A stretch of DNA of 64,000 bases, from assembly GCF_024199945.1 (NCBI RefSeq), contig NZ_JANADP010000001.1:6882001-6946000 (forward strand). The letters are read 5' to 3'. The notes beneath the pieces are model-generated. The model was not told the DNA's origin. It was given only the letters and a program-made list of their open reading frames with translations, and searched no databases. Positions within the stretch are counted from its first letter, which is position 1. Every line of letters begins with the position of its first letter. The stretch comes from Bradyrhizobium sp. CCGUVB4N. GTDB taxonomy: Bacteria; Pseudomonadota; Alphaproteobacteria; Rhizobiales; Xanthobacteraceae. The position numbers were made by a program, and so were the translations under genes. This document shows positions 26,394-35,528 of the stretch, piece by piece.

Positions 26394-27011
26394 ATGTCGC
26401 GACGTCAAAGCTGGTTCGAAGGCTGGCGGCTGCTCGCCGTCCTCACGCTGTGCCTGATTGCCTTATGCCTCTGGATCGCCTCGATGCGACAGTTCGAGGT
26501 CGAGGGCGTCCGGATGGTGATCCGTTTCACGGCGCGCAGCTCGCTCTCGCTGTTCTGCCTGGCGTTCAGTGCCGCGGCGCTGGCGCGGCTCTGGCCGAAC
26601 GCCTGGACGCGCTGGCAGCGCCGAAATCGCCGCTATCTCGGCTTGAGCTTTGCCGCCTCCCACACCATCCATGCGGTTGCGATCGTCGTATTCGCGAAAA
26701 TGGACCCGGCCGGCTTTGCGGAGGCGACCTCGCCGGCCTCCTACATCTTCGGCGGCATCGGCTATGCCGTGATCGTCGCCATGAGCGCGACCTCGTTCGA
26801 CCGAACGGCCGCACTGATCGGACCGCACGTCTGGCGCGCGCTGCACCTCATCGGCGGCTACTATCTCTGGTTCCAGTTCATGGTGTCGTTTGGCAAGCGC
26901 GTGACGACCATGCCTGGTTACGCGGCGTTCCTCCTTCCGCTGCTCGCCGTGATGGCGCTGCGGATGATCGCGATGGCCTCACGCGCGACCCCGCAAGCCG
27001 CCAAAGCCTGA
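26394..27011 (+). CDS. six-helix membrane protein resembling ferric-reductase-like haem proteins
   Basis: A 205-residue protein with about six hydrophobic segments. Histidines in SHTIHAVAIVVF and WRALHLIGGYYLWFQF sit in two different segments, as expected for b-haem ligands of the ferric-reductase/MsrQ-like transmembrane family. No flavin or NAD domain is attached. GGAGGAG lies 10 bases before the ATG. The TetR-type gene next to it and the perfect palindrome in its promoter indicate dedicated repression. Assignment to the haem family is inference from the histidine pattern. Confidence 0.8.
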   Translation: MSRRQSWFEGWRLLAVLTLCLIALCLWIASMRQFEVEGVRMVIRFTARSSLSLFCLAFSAAALARLWPNAWTRWQRRNRRYLGLSFAASHTIHAVAIVVFAKMDPAGFAEATSPASYIFGGIGYAVIVAMSATSFDRTAALIGPHVWRALHLIGGYYLWFQFMVSFGKRVTTMPGYAAFLLPLLAVMALRMIAMASRATPQAAKA

Positions 27012-27016
27012 TCGCG

Positions 27017-27388
27017 TCAGCGGCCGAGGCCCTCGAGCTCGCGCGCGCGGACCTCGGTCATCCGGCGCAGGCACTCGCCGGCATCGACGCGCGCAATGGT
27101 GCCCTCGCCCATGCCGTAATACAGGCAATTGGCGTCGCGGTACTGGATCCAGAGCCGTTGCGCAGCGCGAAGCTGGTCGCGCTGCGCATCCGCCGTATTC
27201 TTCATTGCCTGCTGGTAGGCGATGGTCATGCGCTTGTCCCATTGCGCGGTCTGCGCCTTCAGGCACTCGACCATCTCCGCGGTCGAGCCATCGCAGGACC
27301 GCGGATCGCCCTGGTCCCCGGCTTGCGCCACAGAGGCCAGGACCGTGGAGACCAAGGCGCAAAGGGCCGCAATCAGAATGCTTCGCAT
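27017..27388 (-). CDS. LprI-like (DUF1311) exported protein
   Basis: The 123-residue protein has a signal peptide (MRSILIAALCALVSTVLASVAQA) and four cysteines in the mature part. It has the DUF1311 pattern MVECLKAQTAQWDKRMTIAYQQAMKN...LRAAQRLWIQYRDANC. The family includes LprI, a lysozyme inhibitor, but most members are of unknown function. It is convergent with the gene at 26394 and three bases downstream of the SDR gene's upstream neighbour boundary, with its own start at 27388. Confidence 0.85.
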   Translation of the reverse strand: MRSILIAALCALVSTVLASVAQAGDQGDPRSCDGSTAEMVECLKAQTAQWDKRMTIAYQQAMKNTADAQRDQLRAAQRLWIQYRDANCLYYGMGEGTIARVDAGECLRRMTEVRARELEGLGR

Positions 27389-27391
27389 GCT

Positions 27392-28243
27392 CTAGCCCTG
27401 CGGCAGCAGCCCGAGCCGCTTGGCGATGATGCGGTCGACCGTTCGCTTGGGCAGCGTGGCCGTCATGAAGTGCCGCAGCCGATCGGGCGCGATCTGGTAG
27501 CGAACCTTGGGGCTCGCAGCCGTGAGCGCTTCGAAGACGACTTCGGCGATCCGCTCGGCCGGCAGCCCGGTCTCACCGAGCTTCATCATAAACGCCATGA
27601 CCTTGTTGAGCGCCGGCAGATAGGGCGAGTTCTGATAGACCGACATATCGGACTGCTCGGCCTTGCTCCAGATCGGCGTCTTCACCGCGCCGGGCGCAAC
27701 GATGATGACGTCGATGCCGAACAGCATCAGCTCACGGCGCAGGCTTTCCGACAGGCCCTCGATCGCGTGCTTGGAGGTGCAATAGGGCGCCGACAGCGGA
27801 TTACCGTTCTTGCCCGCGACCGAACTGATCATCACGATCCGCCCTTTCGGCCCCTTCAGCGACGGATCGGCGCCGAGCAGCGGTCCGAACGCCTGCGTCG
27901 CGATCACCGGGCCGATGACGTTGATGTCCATCTGGCGGCGGAAATCATCCGCCGACAATTCGAGCACGGGGCCGGCGACGGCAACGCCGGCGTTGTTGAC
28001 GAGACCAGCCAGTGTCTCGCCGCCCAGCGTCTCGCGCACCTGGCGCGCAGCGGCCAGCACGGCGGCCTCGTCGGTGACGTCGAACAGCAGCGGTGTGAAG
28101 TTTTGGCCGAACTCACCGTTCAGCCGATCGGCATCGGCCTGCTTGCGGACGCTGCCGAAGACGCGATAGCCGCGCCCGATCAGAAATTTCGCAATGGCCC
28201 AGCCAATGCCGGTGGACGCGCCGGTAACGACGACGGATCGCAT
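27392..28243 (-). CDS. short-chain dehydrogenase/reductase
   Basis: The 283-residue classical SDR has the cofactor motif VVVTGASTGIGWAIA, the NNAGVAVAGP motif, a catalytic serine in IVMISSVAGKNG and YCTSK (Tyr and Lys of the active site). GGGGGAGAGG precedes the ATG at 28243. The substrate is unknown; the C-terminal half resembles retinol-dehydrogenase-like SDRs. It is followed after three bases by the LprI-like gene on the same strand. Confidence 0.92.
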   Translation of the reverse strand: MRSVVVTGASTGIGWAIAKFLIGRGYRVFGSVRKQADADRLNGEFGQNFTPLLFDVTDEAAVLAAARQVRETLGGETLAGLVNNAGVAVAGPVLELSADDFRRQMDINVIGPVIATQAFGPLLGADPSLKGPKGRIVMISSVAGKNGNPLSAPYCTSKHAIEGLSESLRRELMLFGIDVIIVAPGAVKTPIWSKAEQSDMSVYQNSPYLPALNKVMAFMMKLGETGLPAERIAEVVFEALTAASPKVRYQIAPDRLRHFMTATLPKRTVDRIIAKRLGLLPQG

Positions 28244-28767
28244 GGTCCTCTCCCCCCTTTTGTGCCCCGCGACCAATGTAGGGGGAGGCTCCGCCAGCGC
28301 AATGCCATCGGGTTCTCAGGCCGCGCACCGATGATCTTTTTCGAGCCTGCGCCGCTCTGCAAGAAGGCGTGGCAAGTGTCGGTTCTTAAGATGAAGTGGC
28401 GTGCGAACGTCGCGAAATGCGATTGATTGCACGTTGAAAGCACGGATGAAGAGCCGAATCCTAGACTCTGAGGACACAGCGCTTTTGGCGATCGTGCGCT
28501 CCGGAAAAATTCTGAGAAACGACGCGAACTCAAGAATGTGGTTTAAGCGTCAGTTCTTGGCTCTCTGGGAGCACATCAACTCGCGAAGAACTTGAATGAA
28601 GCAGCAATGCTTCGGGCGAGAAGAAAAGAGCGAGACCGCAGGTTGCGATCTCGCCCAGACATAATCGCGAAGATTTAAGATTTGGTTTGGCGAGCGAAGC
28701 TTGTGCTTTCGCTCTCGCGTCCCGAACGTAGCGCGTCGGCGACGCGCCACGTCCAGAGATCGCCGCC
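28244..28767. other. intergenic between SDR and ilvC; terminator at its right part
   Basis: Apart from the hairpin at 28617-28654, I find no supported gene in these 524 bases. A 64-codon open frame on the + strand (28401-28595) has no recognisable similarity and no ribosome site. The AT-richer composition suggests decayed or non-coding DNA. Confidence 0.5.
28617..28654 (-). terminator. Rho-independent terminator downstream of ilvC
   Basis: Read on the minus strand, GCGAGA and TCTCGC arms (28654-28649 and 28635-28630) enclose a 13-base loop. The T-rich run TCTTTTCTTCTC follows. It lies about 115 bases after the ilvC stop, at the end of the long ilv operon. Confidence 0.7.
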
Positions 28768-29787
28768 TTAGTTCTTCGACTTGTCGACCAGCGCGCCCTT
28801 CTTGATCCAGGGCATCATGTCGCGGAGTTTCGCGCCGACTTCCTCGATCGGGTGCTGGGCGAGCTTGGCGCGGGTCGCCTTGAACGAGGTCTGGTTGACC
28901 TTGTTCTCGAGCATCCAGTCGCGGGCGAACTTGCCGCCCTGGATGTCGGCGAGGACGCGCTTCATCTCGGCCTTGGTCTCGGCGGTGACGATGCGCGGAC
29001 CGGTGACGTACTCACCGTATTCGGCCGTGTTGGAGATCGAGTAGTTCATGTTGGCGATGCCGCCTTCATAGATCAGGTCAACGATCAGCTTCACTTCGTG
29101 CAGGCACTCGAAATAGGCCATCTCCGGGGCGTAGCCGGCTTCGACCAGGGTCTCGTAGCCGCCCTTGATCAGCTCGACCAGGCCGCCGCAGAGCACGACC
29201 TGCTCGCCGAACAGGTCGGTCTCGCATTCTTCCTTGAAGGTGGTCTCGATGATGCCGGCGCGGCCACCGCCGACAGCGGAGGCGTAGGACAGGCCGAGGT
29301 CATGGGCGTTGCCCGAGACGTCCTTGGCGATCGCGATCAGGCAGGGCACGCCGCCGCCGCGCTGATACTCCGAGCGCACGGTGTGGCCGGGGCCCTTCGG
29401 CGCGATCATCAGCACGTCGAGGTCAGCGCGCGGGTCGAGCAGGTTGAAGTGGACGTTGAGGCCGTGCGCGAACACCAGGGCAGCGCCCTTCTTCATGTTG
29501 TCGTGCAGGTGCTCGCGGTAGATGTCGCCCTGGAGCTCGTCCGGGGTCAGCATCATGACGAGGTCGGCCCATTTGGCGGCTTCGGCGACTTCCATCACCT
29601 TGAAGCCGGCGGCTTCCGCCTTCTTGACCGAGCCCGAGTCCTTGCGCAGCGCAATCGCCACGTCCTTGACGCCGGAGTCCTTCAGGTTGAGCGCATGGGC
29701 GTGACCCTGGCTGCCATAGCCGACGATGGCGACCTTCTTCCCCTTGATCAGGTTCAGGTCGGCGTCGCGATCGTAATAAACACGCAT
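28768..29787 (-). CDS. ilvC: ketol-acid reductoisomerase
   Basis: The 339-residue class I enzyme converts acetolactate or acetohydroxybutyrate to dihydroxy acids (second step of Val/Ile/Leu synthesis). It has the N-terminal NADPH motif VAIVGYGSQGHAHALNLKDSG, FAHGLNVHF, APKGPGHTVRSEY and the C-terminal knotted domain with Mg ligands in ETTFKEECETDLFGEQ and FECLHEVKLIVDLIYEGG. Its length and sequence are canonical. It is last in the run of genes from ilvB, after a 132-base gap that may carry its own promoter. Confidence 0.98.
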   Translation of the reverse strand: MRVYYDRDADLNLIKGKKVAIVGYGSQGHAHALNLKDSGVKDVAIALRKDSGSVKKAEAAGFKVMEVAEAAKWADLVMMLTPDELQGDIYREHLHDNMKKGAALVFAHGLNVHFNLLDPRADLDVLMIAPKGPGHTVRSEYQRGGGVPCLIAIAKDVSGNAHDLGLSYASAVGGGRAGIIETTFKEECETDLFGEQVVLCGGLVELIKGGYETLVEAGYAPEMAYFECLHEVKLIVDLIYEGGIANMNYSISNTAEYGEYVTGPRIVTAETKAEMKRVLADIQGGKFARDWMLENKVNQTSFKATRAKLAQHPIEEVGAKLRDMMPWIKKGALVDKSKN

Positions 29788-29919
29788 AGTCGTTTCCTCG
29801 TTCAGGGCCAGAATCGGCCGATAGTCAGTGTCCGAAGGGTGAAATTTGCGGATTTCGAGGGCTGTCTAGAGCATTTTCAGCCCTTAGGGAAACCCGTTTC
29901 TGCATGGAAATCCGCGACA

Positions 29920-30522
29920 TCATGCATCCATGAAAACGGGGTAGAGGGAGGCGAGCAGCAGGAGCGCCATCAGGATATTGAAGGCGCGGACCAGCCGCTC
30001 CGAGGTCAGCACCGGGCGTAGTGCAGTGCCGAAGAAGGCCCAGACCACGGTCGAGGCCGTACCGACCAGCAGGCTGATCAGGGTCTGGATGGCGATGTTG
30101 ATCGGGAATTGGGCAATCGCCGCATAGGCCGTGATGGTGCCGATCACGATTACCCAGCCCTTGGCATTGATCCACTGGAACATGGCGGCGCCCCAGAAGG
30201 TCATCGGGCCCCGACCATCCTCGCTGCCCGGCGTGGTCGGTCCCGACATGGCGATCACGGCGGCAAGATAGATCAGATAGGCCGCACCGGCATATTTCAG
30301 GATGGTCTGGAGGATCGGGTACGCCAGAAACACCGTGCCGAGCCCGAGGCCGACAGCGCCGACCATGAAGGCAAAGCCGATGACGATCCCTGCGATGTGG
30401 GGAATGGTGCGCCGGAAGCCGTAGGTCAGGCCCGAGGCCAGCAGCATGATGTTGTTCGGCCCCGGGGTGAAGTACATCACCACCATGAAGGCGAGGAACG
30501 CATAGAAGAGCGAGTAGGCCAT
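29920..30522 (-). CDS. LysE/RhtB-family amino-acid exporter
   Basis: A 200-residue membrane protein with about six hydrophobic segments and the family motif FTPGPNNIMLLASGLTYGFRRTIPH near the N-terminus. The family exports basic, neutral or branched amino acids. It starts seven bases after the EamA gene (GAGG before the ATG at 30522; a GTG two codons earlier is possible). It lies between ilvH and ilvC in the same direction, so export of a branched-chain amino acid or intermediate is a reasonable but unproven guess. Confidence 0.9.
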   Translation of the reverse strand: MAYSLFYAFLAFMVVMYFTPGPNNIMLLASGLTYGFRRTIPHIAGIVIGFAFMVGAVGLGLGTVFLAYPILQTILKYAGAAYLIYLAAVIAMSGPTTPGSEDGRGPMTFWGAAMFQWINAKGWVIVIGTITAYAAIAQFPINIAIQTLISLLVGTASTVVWAFFGTALRPVLTSERLVRAFNILMALLLLASLYPVFMDA

Positions 30523-30529
30523 GTTCACC

Positions 30530-31405
30530 TCACGCAGCCTTCGCGAGCGGTTGGGGCCGCTTGACCAGCACCATCACCGCAATGCCGCCGATCACGGTCA
30601 GCATGCCGGCGAGACGCAGCGGCCCGAACCGTTCGCCGAACACGACGCTGGAGGCGGCCGAGCCGACGAACGGCACCAGCAGCGCGAACGGCACCACTTG
30701 CGCCGCGGGATAGTCACGCAGCAGCCGGCCCCACAGCCAATAGGCGATGCTGGTGGAGATCGCGCCGATCACCAGCAGGCAGATGAGGCCGGTCAGCGAC
30801 ATATGGATCAGCGACTGGAAGGTCGGCGCCGGCCCGTTCACGACGAGCGCGAGTGCGAACAGCGGCACCGCGGCCGTGAGGCACAGCCAGGCGAACAGAT
30901 CGAACATCGGCGCGCCGCGCGCACCGCGCAGCAGGAGATTGCCGACGGCAAAGCAGATCGGGGCGATCATCAACACCGCGAAAGCGCCGACGCTGAAATC
31001 ATAGCCGACGGTGCCGCAGATCATGAGCAGCCCGATTGCCGCAATGACAATTCCTAGCGTCTGTACCGGCGTCGGCCGCTCGCCGAAGACGAGCGCCGCG
31101 AAGCCGATCGTGAACAACGCCTGGCTCTGCACGACGACGCTGGTCAGCCCCACCGGCACACCATGAGCGATGCCGTAGGCCTGGCTCAGGAACTGGCCGA
31201 GAAACAGCGTAAAGCTGATGGCGATCAGCAGCGACCAGGCGACCTTCGGCTTCGGAATAAACAGGCACGGCACCGCGGCGATGGAAAAGCGCATCGCGGT
31301 CATCAGCTCCGGCGAAAATTCGTCGAGCGCGATCCGGCTCGCCACAAAGGCAAACCCCCAGATGATCGCCACCATGAGGGCGATGAGGATATCGGCCGGC
31401 TTCAT
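30530..31405 (-). CDS. EamA (DMT)-family permease
   Basis: The 291-residue protein has ten hydrophobic segments in two EamA halves. The first begins ILIALMVAIIWGFAFVASRIALDEFSPELMTAMRF, and the second contains PAQVVPFALLVPFVGSAASSVVFGE. DMT exporters move amino acids and other metabolites. It is 49 bases after the methyltransferase gene and seven before the LysE-type gene, within the ilv run. Confidence 0.9.
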   Translation of the reverse strand: MKPADILIALMVAIIWGFAFVASRIALDEFSPELMTAMRFSIAAVPCLFIPKPKVAWSLLIAISFTLFLGQFLSQAYGIAHGVPVGLTSVVVQSQALFTIGFAALVFGERPTPVQTLGIVIAAIGLLMICGTVGYDFSVGAFAVLMIAPICFAVGNLLLRGARGAPMFDLFAWLCLTAAVPLFALALVVNGPAPTFQSLIHMSLTGLICLLVIGAISTSIAYWLWGRLLRDYPAAQVVPFALLVPFVGSAASSVVFGERFGPLRLAGMLTVIGGIAVMVLVKRPQPLAKAA

Positions 31406-31454
31406 TGTTGTTTCCGGTTCTGCCCTGTCGTGCAGCCCTGCTTGTTCTTCTGGT

Positions 31455-32150
31455 CTAGCCTTGCTCGCCGGCTTTGGGTTTGCGGAGGAGATAAGTGCCG
31501 TGCATCGGTGCGTGATAGTCGGCCGAGATCAGCGTGAAGCCGACGTCGGTCAGCATCCGCTCCATCACCCAGCCGAAGGTGGAATATTCGTCGCGCATAT
31601 GCGTCACCACGCCCTCGCGCGAGAAATCATGGTTCTTGATTTGGTAGTCGGCCCACTCCTCGACATTGCGCTCGACGGCATCGGGCATCGAGGCGTAGAC
31701 GATGTCGCGCAGGTAGAAGCTCGCGCCGGGCTTCAAAGCGCGAAAGATCCGCGACATCGCCACGACCTTCCAGAAGTCGGGCAGGTGATGCAGCGTGAAC
31801 TCGCTGACGATCAAATCGTAGGATTCCGGCCGGTAGGCAAAGCTGAGCAGGCCGGCGGACTGCGTCCGCACGGGCGCCTTGCGGTCGCGGGCATAGATCT
31901 CGGCCAGCGCCAGCATCGCCGGCGAGATGTCGATGGCGTCAACCTCGGCGCCCATCAGCGCCGCTTCGGTGGCAAGCACGCCATTGCCGCAACCGATGTC
32001 GGCGATTCGCCAGCCGCGCTGGACTCCCAGCATTTTCAGTGCGGCGCGCGCCCGCAGATCGGCATCGTCGTGGGCGTCGTAGATCGACGCCACCGCGGGC
32101 TCGATGCCCATCCGGTTCCGCTCGTTATAATACCAGTCGCGCGCCAGCAT
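31455..32150 (-). CDS. class I SAM-dependent methyltransferase
   Basis: In this 231-residue protein, motif I is WRIADIGCGNGVLATEAALMG near residue 45, followed by VDAIDISPAMLALAE and YDLIVSEFTLHHLPDFWKVVAMSRIFRALKPGASFYLRDIV. This is a Methyltransf_11/25-type fold. The substrate is unknown. It begins three bases after ilvH, so it is co-transcribed with it. Confidence 0.9.
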   Translation of the reverse strand: MLARDWYYNERNRMGIEPAVASIYDAHDDADLRARAALKMLGVQRGWRIADIGCGNGVLATEAALMGAEVDAIDISPAMLALAEIYARDRKAPVRTQSAGLLSFAYRPESYDLIVSEFTLHHLPDFWKVVAMSRIFRALKPGASFYLRDIVYASMPDAVERNVEEWADYQIKNHDFSREGVVTHMRDEYSTFGWVMERMLTDVGFTLISADYHAPMHGTYLLRKPKAGEQG

Positions 32151-32153
32151 GGT

Positions 32154-32696
32154 TCACATCCCTTCGGGCCCGCGGCCGATCGCGGCAACGCCGGTGCGCG
32201 ACACCTCGACAAGGCCGAGCGGGCGCATCAGGTCGATAAACTGGTTGATCTTGTCGGTATTGCCTGTGATCTCGAACACAAAGCTCTCGGTGGTGGCGTC
32301 GATCACGCGGGCGCGGAACGCGTCCGCCAGCCGCAGCGCCTCGACGCGGTGCTCGCCCTGCCCGCGCACCTTCACCATCGCAAGCTCCCGCTCGATCGAG
32401 CGCTTGGTCTGGGTCATGTCGACGACCTGGTAGACCGGGATCATGCGATCGAGCTGGTGCTTGATCTGCTGGATCACCATCGGCGTGCCCGTGGTGACGA
32501 TGGTGATCCGCGACAGATGCTTCTGCGCTTCAGTCTCCGAGACCGTGAGGCTCTCGATGTTGTAGCCGCGGCCGGAGAACAGGCCGATGACACGGGCGAG
32601 CACGCCGGGCTCGTTCTGCACGAGCACTGCAAGCGTGTGCGTCTCGTTGGGATCATGGCGGTCTTCGATGAAGTAGGCGGATGCGGGCTGGTTCAT
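32154..32696 (-). CDS. ilvH: acetolactate synthase small (regulatory) subunit
   Basis: The 180-residue subunit has an N-terminal ACT domain (THTLAVLVQNEPGVLARVIGLFSGRGYNIESLTVSETE), which binds valine for feedback inhibition, and the C-terminal ALS_ss_C domain. ATG 32696 follows AGGGG and gives the usual length. It is separated from ilvB by a threonine dehydratase gene, an unusual insertion between the two subunits. Confidence 0.96.
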   Translation of the reverse strand: MNQPASAYFIEDRHDPNETHTLAVLVQNEPGVLARVIGLFSGRGYNIESLTVSETEAQKHLSRITIVTTGTPMVIQQIKHQLDRMIPVYQVVDMTQTKRSIERELAMVKVRGQGEHRVEALRLADAFRARVIDATTESFVFEITGNTDKINQFIDLMRPLGLVEVSRTGVAAIGRGPEGM

Positions 32697-32719
32697 TGTC
32701 GTCCCCTCTTGTCTCTTCC

Positions 32720-33691
32720 TCACGCCATCGCTGGCGCGTCCGTCCCGACCCAACGGCGGAACAGATCGAAATCGATATTGCCGCCGGACAGCACGAGACC
32801 GACGCGCTTGCCCTTCAGCTTGCTCTTTTCCTGCAGCGCCGCGGCGAGCGCGGCAGCACCGGCGCCTTCGGCGAGATTGTGTGTATCGGTCCAGTAGGCG
32901 CGGATCGCGGCGGCGACCTCGTCGTCCGAGACCTCTACGATGCGTGAGGCCCCCTTGCGGATCAGCGCGAGCGCATCTTCGTCGGGGATACGCGTCGCCA
33001 TGCCGTCGGCGAGCGTATTCGCCGTCTCAGTGGTCACGATCTTGCCGGCGGCGAATGAGAGTGCGTAGGACGGCGCTTCCGTCGACTGCACACCGACGAT
33101 TTCCGTCTTCAGGCCAAGCAGGTCACGCGCCATGATGCAGCCGCAGATGCCGGAGCCCTGCCCGATCGGCACGTAGAGAACGTCGAGATCGGATGCGGAC
33201 CGGAACAGCTCGAGCGCATAGGTCGCAACGCCCAGCACGAGGTCCGGGTGGAATGACGGCACCATATGGAGCCCGGCGAACTGCGCACGCCGCTCGGCCT
33301 CCTCGCGCGCGGCCTGAAAGTCCTCGCCGTGCTCGACCAGCTCGGCGCCAAAGGCCTTCATCGCGCGGTTCTTCTCGACCGAATTGCCGCGCGGCACGTA
33401 GATGACTGCCGGCACGCCGTGACGGCTCGCGGCAAAGGCCAGGCTCTGGCCGTGATTGCCGCGCGTCGCCGAAATGATGCCGGGCGTGTTCGGCCGCTCG
33501 CGCTTGAGACGGTCGAGATAGACGAGCCCGCCGCGCACCTTGAAGGCGCCGATCGGCGTGTGGTTCTCGTGCTTGACCACGACCTCGGTCCCGAGCCGCC
33601 CAGCGAGCAAGGGCCAGGCGCGCGCCGGCGTTGCCGGCACCGCCTGCCCCACGATCGCATGTGCTCGCTCGAGCTCCGTCAGGTCGAACAT
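32720..33691 (-). CDS. threonine/serine dehydratase-type PLP enzyme, short form
   Basis: The 323-residue fold-type II PLP enzyme has the lysine motif KHENHTPIGAFKVRGG (Schiff-base lysine), the phosphate-binding loop IGQGSGICGCI and the NHGQSLAFAA asparagine region. It lacks the C-terminal ACT-like regulatory domain of IlvA (over 500 residues), so isoleucine feedback is not expected. Lying between ilvB and ilvH, four bases after ilvB, it could supply 2-oxobutanoate for isoleucine synthesis; a serine/threonine-catabolic or racemase role is the alternative. Confidence 0.9.
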   Translation of the reverse strand: MFDLTELERAHAIVGQAVPATPARAWPLLAGRLGTEVVVKHENHTPIGAFKVRGGLVYLDRLKRERPNTPGIISATRGNHGQSLAFAASRHGVPAVIYVPRGNSVEKNRAMKAFGAELVEHGEDFQAAREEAERRAQFAGLHMVPSFHPDLVLGVATYALELFRSASDLDVLYVPIGQGSGICGCIMARDLLGLKTEIVGVQSTEAPSYALSFAAGKIVTTETANTLADGMATRIPDEDALALIRKGASRIVEVSDDEVAAAIRAYWTDTHNLAEGAGAAALAAALQEKSKLKGKRVGLVLSGGNIDFDLFRRWVGTDAPAMA

Positions 33692-33695
33692 GGCC

Positions 33696-35471
33696 TCACA
33701 CCAGCGCCTTGCCGCCGGCGAAGGCCTTGGCGGTGGCTTCATCGTTGGCCTGCTCGGGCAACAGCATCTCGTTATGCGCCTTGCCGGAGGGGATCATCGG
33801 GAAGCAGTTTTCCAGCGCCGCAACACGGCAGTCGAACAGCACCGGGCGCTTGACCGAGATCATCTCCTTGATGGCGCCTTCGAGATCGGCAGGCTTGGTG
33901 ACCTGGAGACCGACGCCGCCATAGGCTTCCGCGAGCTTGACGAAATCCGGCAACGCCTCCGAGTAGGAATGCGACAGCCGGTTGCCGTGGAGCAATTGCT
34001 GCCACTGCCGCACCATGCCCATGTACTGGTTGTTCAGGATGAAGATCTTGATCGGCAGCTCATACTGAACGGCCGTCGACATCTCCTGCATCGTCATCTG
34101 CACCGAGGCGTCGCCCGCGATGTCGATGACAAGGCTGTCGGGATGCGCGACCTGCACGCCGATCGCCGCCGGCAGGCCGTAGCCCATGGTGCCGAGACCG
34201 CCCGACGTCATCCAGCGATGCGGCTCCTCGAAGCCGTAGAACTGCGCCGCCCACATCTGGTGCTGACCGACTTCGGTCGTGATGTAGGTGTCCTTGCCGC
34301 GCGTCGCCTCGAACAGGCTCTGGATCGCGTGCTGCGGCAGAATGATGTCGTTGCTCTTCTTGTAATAGAGCGAGTTGCGGGCGCGCCACTGCGCGATCTG
34401 CTGCCACCAGGTCTTGATGTCGGGCTTCTTCGCCTCGGCCTTGAACACCTGGAGGATGTCGCCGAGGATGTTGCCGCAATCGCCGATGATCGGGACATCG
34501 ACGCGGATGTTCTTGTTGATCGAGGACGGGTCGATGTCGATGTGGATCTTCTTCGAGTTCGGCGAGAACGCATCGACACGGCCGGTGATGCGGTCGTCGA
34601 AGCGCGCGCCGACGCACAGCATGACGTCGCAATCATGCATGGTCATGTTGGCTTCGTAGGTGCCGTGCATGCCGAGCATGCCGAGCCAGTTCTTGCCCGA
34701 TGCCGGATACGCACCCAGGCCCATCAGCGTGGAGGTGATCGGGAAACCGGTGACCTCGACCAGCTCGCGCAAGAGCTTGGTCGCCTCAGGACCGGAATTG
34801 ATGACGCCGCCGCCGCTGTAGATCACCGGGCGCTTGGCGCCGGCGAGCAGCGACACGGCCTTGCGGATCTGCGTCGCATCGCCCTTCACGCGGGGCGCGT
34901 AGGAGCGGTGCACGTCGGACTTGCGCGGCGGATGATAGGTGCCGGTCGCGAACTGCACGTCCTTGGGAACGTCGACCAGCACCGGGCCCGGACGGCCCGT
35001 GGTCGCAACGTAGAACGCCTCGTGCAGGACTTTGGCGAGATCGTTGACGTCGCGCACCAGCCAATTGTGCTTGGTGCAGGGACGCGTGATGCCGACCGTG
35101 TCGCATTCCTGGAACGCGTCGTTGCCGATCAGATGCGTCGGCACCTGGCCGGAGATGCAGACCAGCGGGATCGAGTCCATCAGCGCGTCGGTCAGCGGCG
35201 TCACCATGTTGGTGGCGCCGGGGCCGGAGGTCACCAGCGCAACGCCCGGCTTGCCGGTCGAGCGCGCGTAGCCCTCGGCGGCGTGGCCCGCGCCCTGCTC
35301 GTGGCGAACCAGGATGTGCTGGACTTCGCTCTGCTGGAAGATCTCGTCGTAGATCGGAAGCACCGCGCCGCCGGGATAGCCGAAAATGTCGGTCACGCCG
35401 TGATCGATGAGCGCGCGGACGATCATCGCGGCGCCGGTCATCTGGTTCGGATCGTGGCTCTTGTCGGTCAT
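33696..35471 (-). CDS. ilvB: acetolactate synthase large (catalytic) subunit
   Basis: The 591-residue ThDP enzyme makes acetolactate and acetohydroxybutyrate. It has the ThDP-activating glutamate in LVRHEQGAGHAAEGYARSTG, the FAD/central domain with YSGGGVINSG, and the ThDP-Mg motif GDASVQMTMQEMSTA...FILNNQYMGMVRQW. It is the first gene of the operon, starting 110 bases after the leader-peptide stop and behind a terminator hairpin, so its transcription is probably set by attenuation. Confidence 0.97.
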   Translation of the reverse strand: MTDKSHDPNQMTGAAMIVRALIDHGVTDIFGYPGGAVLPIYDEIFQQSEVQHILVRHEQGAGHAAEGYARSTGKPGVALVTSGPGATNMVTPLTDALMDSIPLVCISGQVPTHLIGNDAFQECDTVGITRPCTKHNWLVRDVNDLAKVLHEAFYVATTGRPGPVLVDVPKDVQFATGTYHPPRKSDVHRSYAPRVKGDATQIRKAVSLLAGAKRPVIYSGGGVINSGPEATKLLRELVEVTGFPITSTLMGLGAYPASGKNWLGMLGMHGTYEANMTMHDCDVMLCVGARFDDRITGRVDAFSPNSKKIHIDIDPSSINKNIRVDVPIIGDCGNILGDILQVFKAEAKKPDIKTWWQQIAQWRARNSLYYKKSNDIILPQHAIQSLFEATRGKDTYITTEVGQHQMWAAQFYGFEEPHRWMTSGGLGTMGYGLPAAIGVQVAHPDSLVIDIAGDASVQMTMQEMSTAVQYELPIKIFILNNQYMGMVRQWQQLLHGNRLSHSYSEALPDFVKLAEAYGGVGLQVTKPADLEGAIKEMISVKRPVLFDCRVAALENCFPMIPSGKAHNEMLLPEQANDEATAKAFAGGKALV

Positions 35472-35528
35472 TGGCTTGCTCCGGATGCGCTGTTGTCAGC
35501 GGCTTCGTTCGTGTCGGGTTCGGGAAAT

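Noticed and set aside
26450..28426. A 658-codon open frame on the + strand
   Set aside because: It crosses three genes with clear motifs (haem-type membrane protein, LprI-like, SDR) in other frames; only a GC-driven open frame.
28401..28595. A 64-codon frame between the SDR gene and ilvC
   Set aside because: No ribosome site, no recognisable similarity, and inside an AT-richer non-coding gap.
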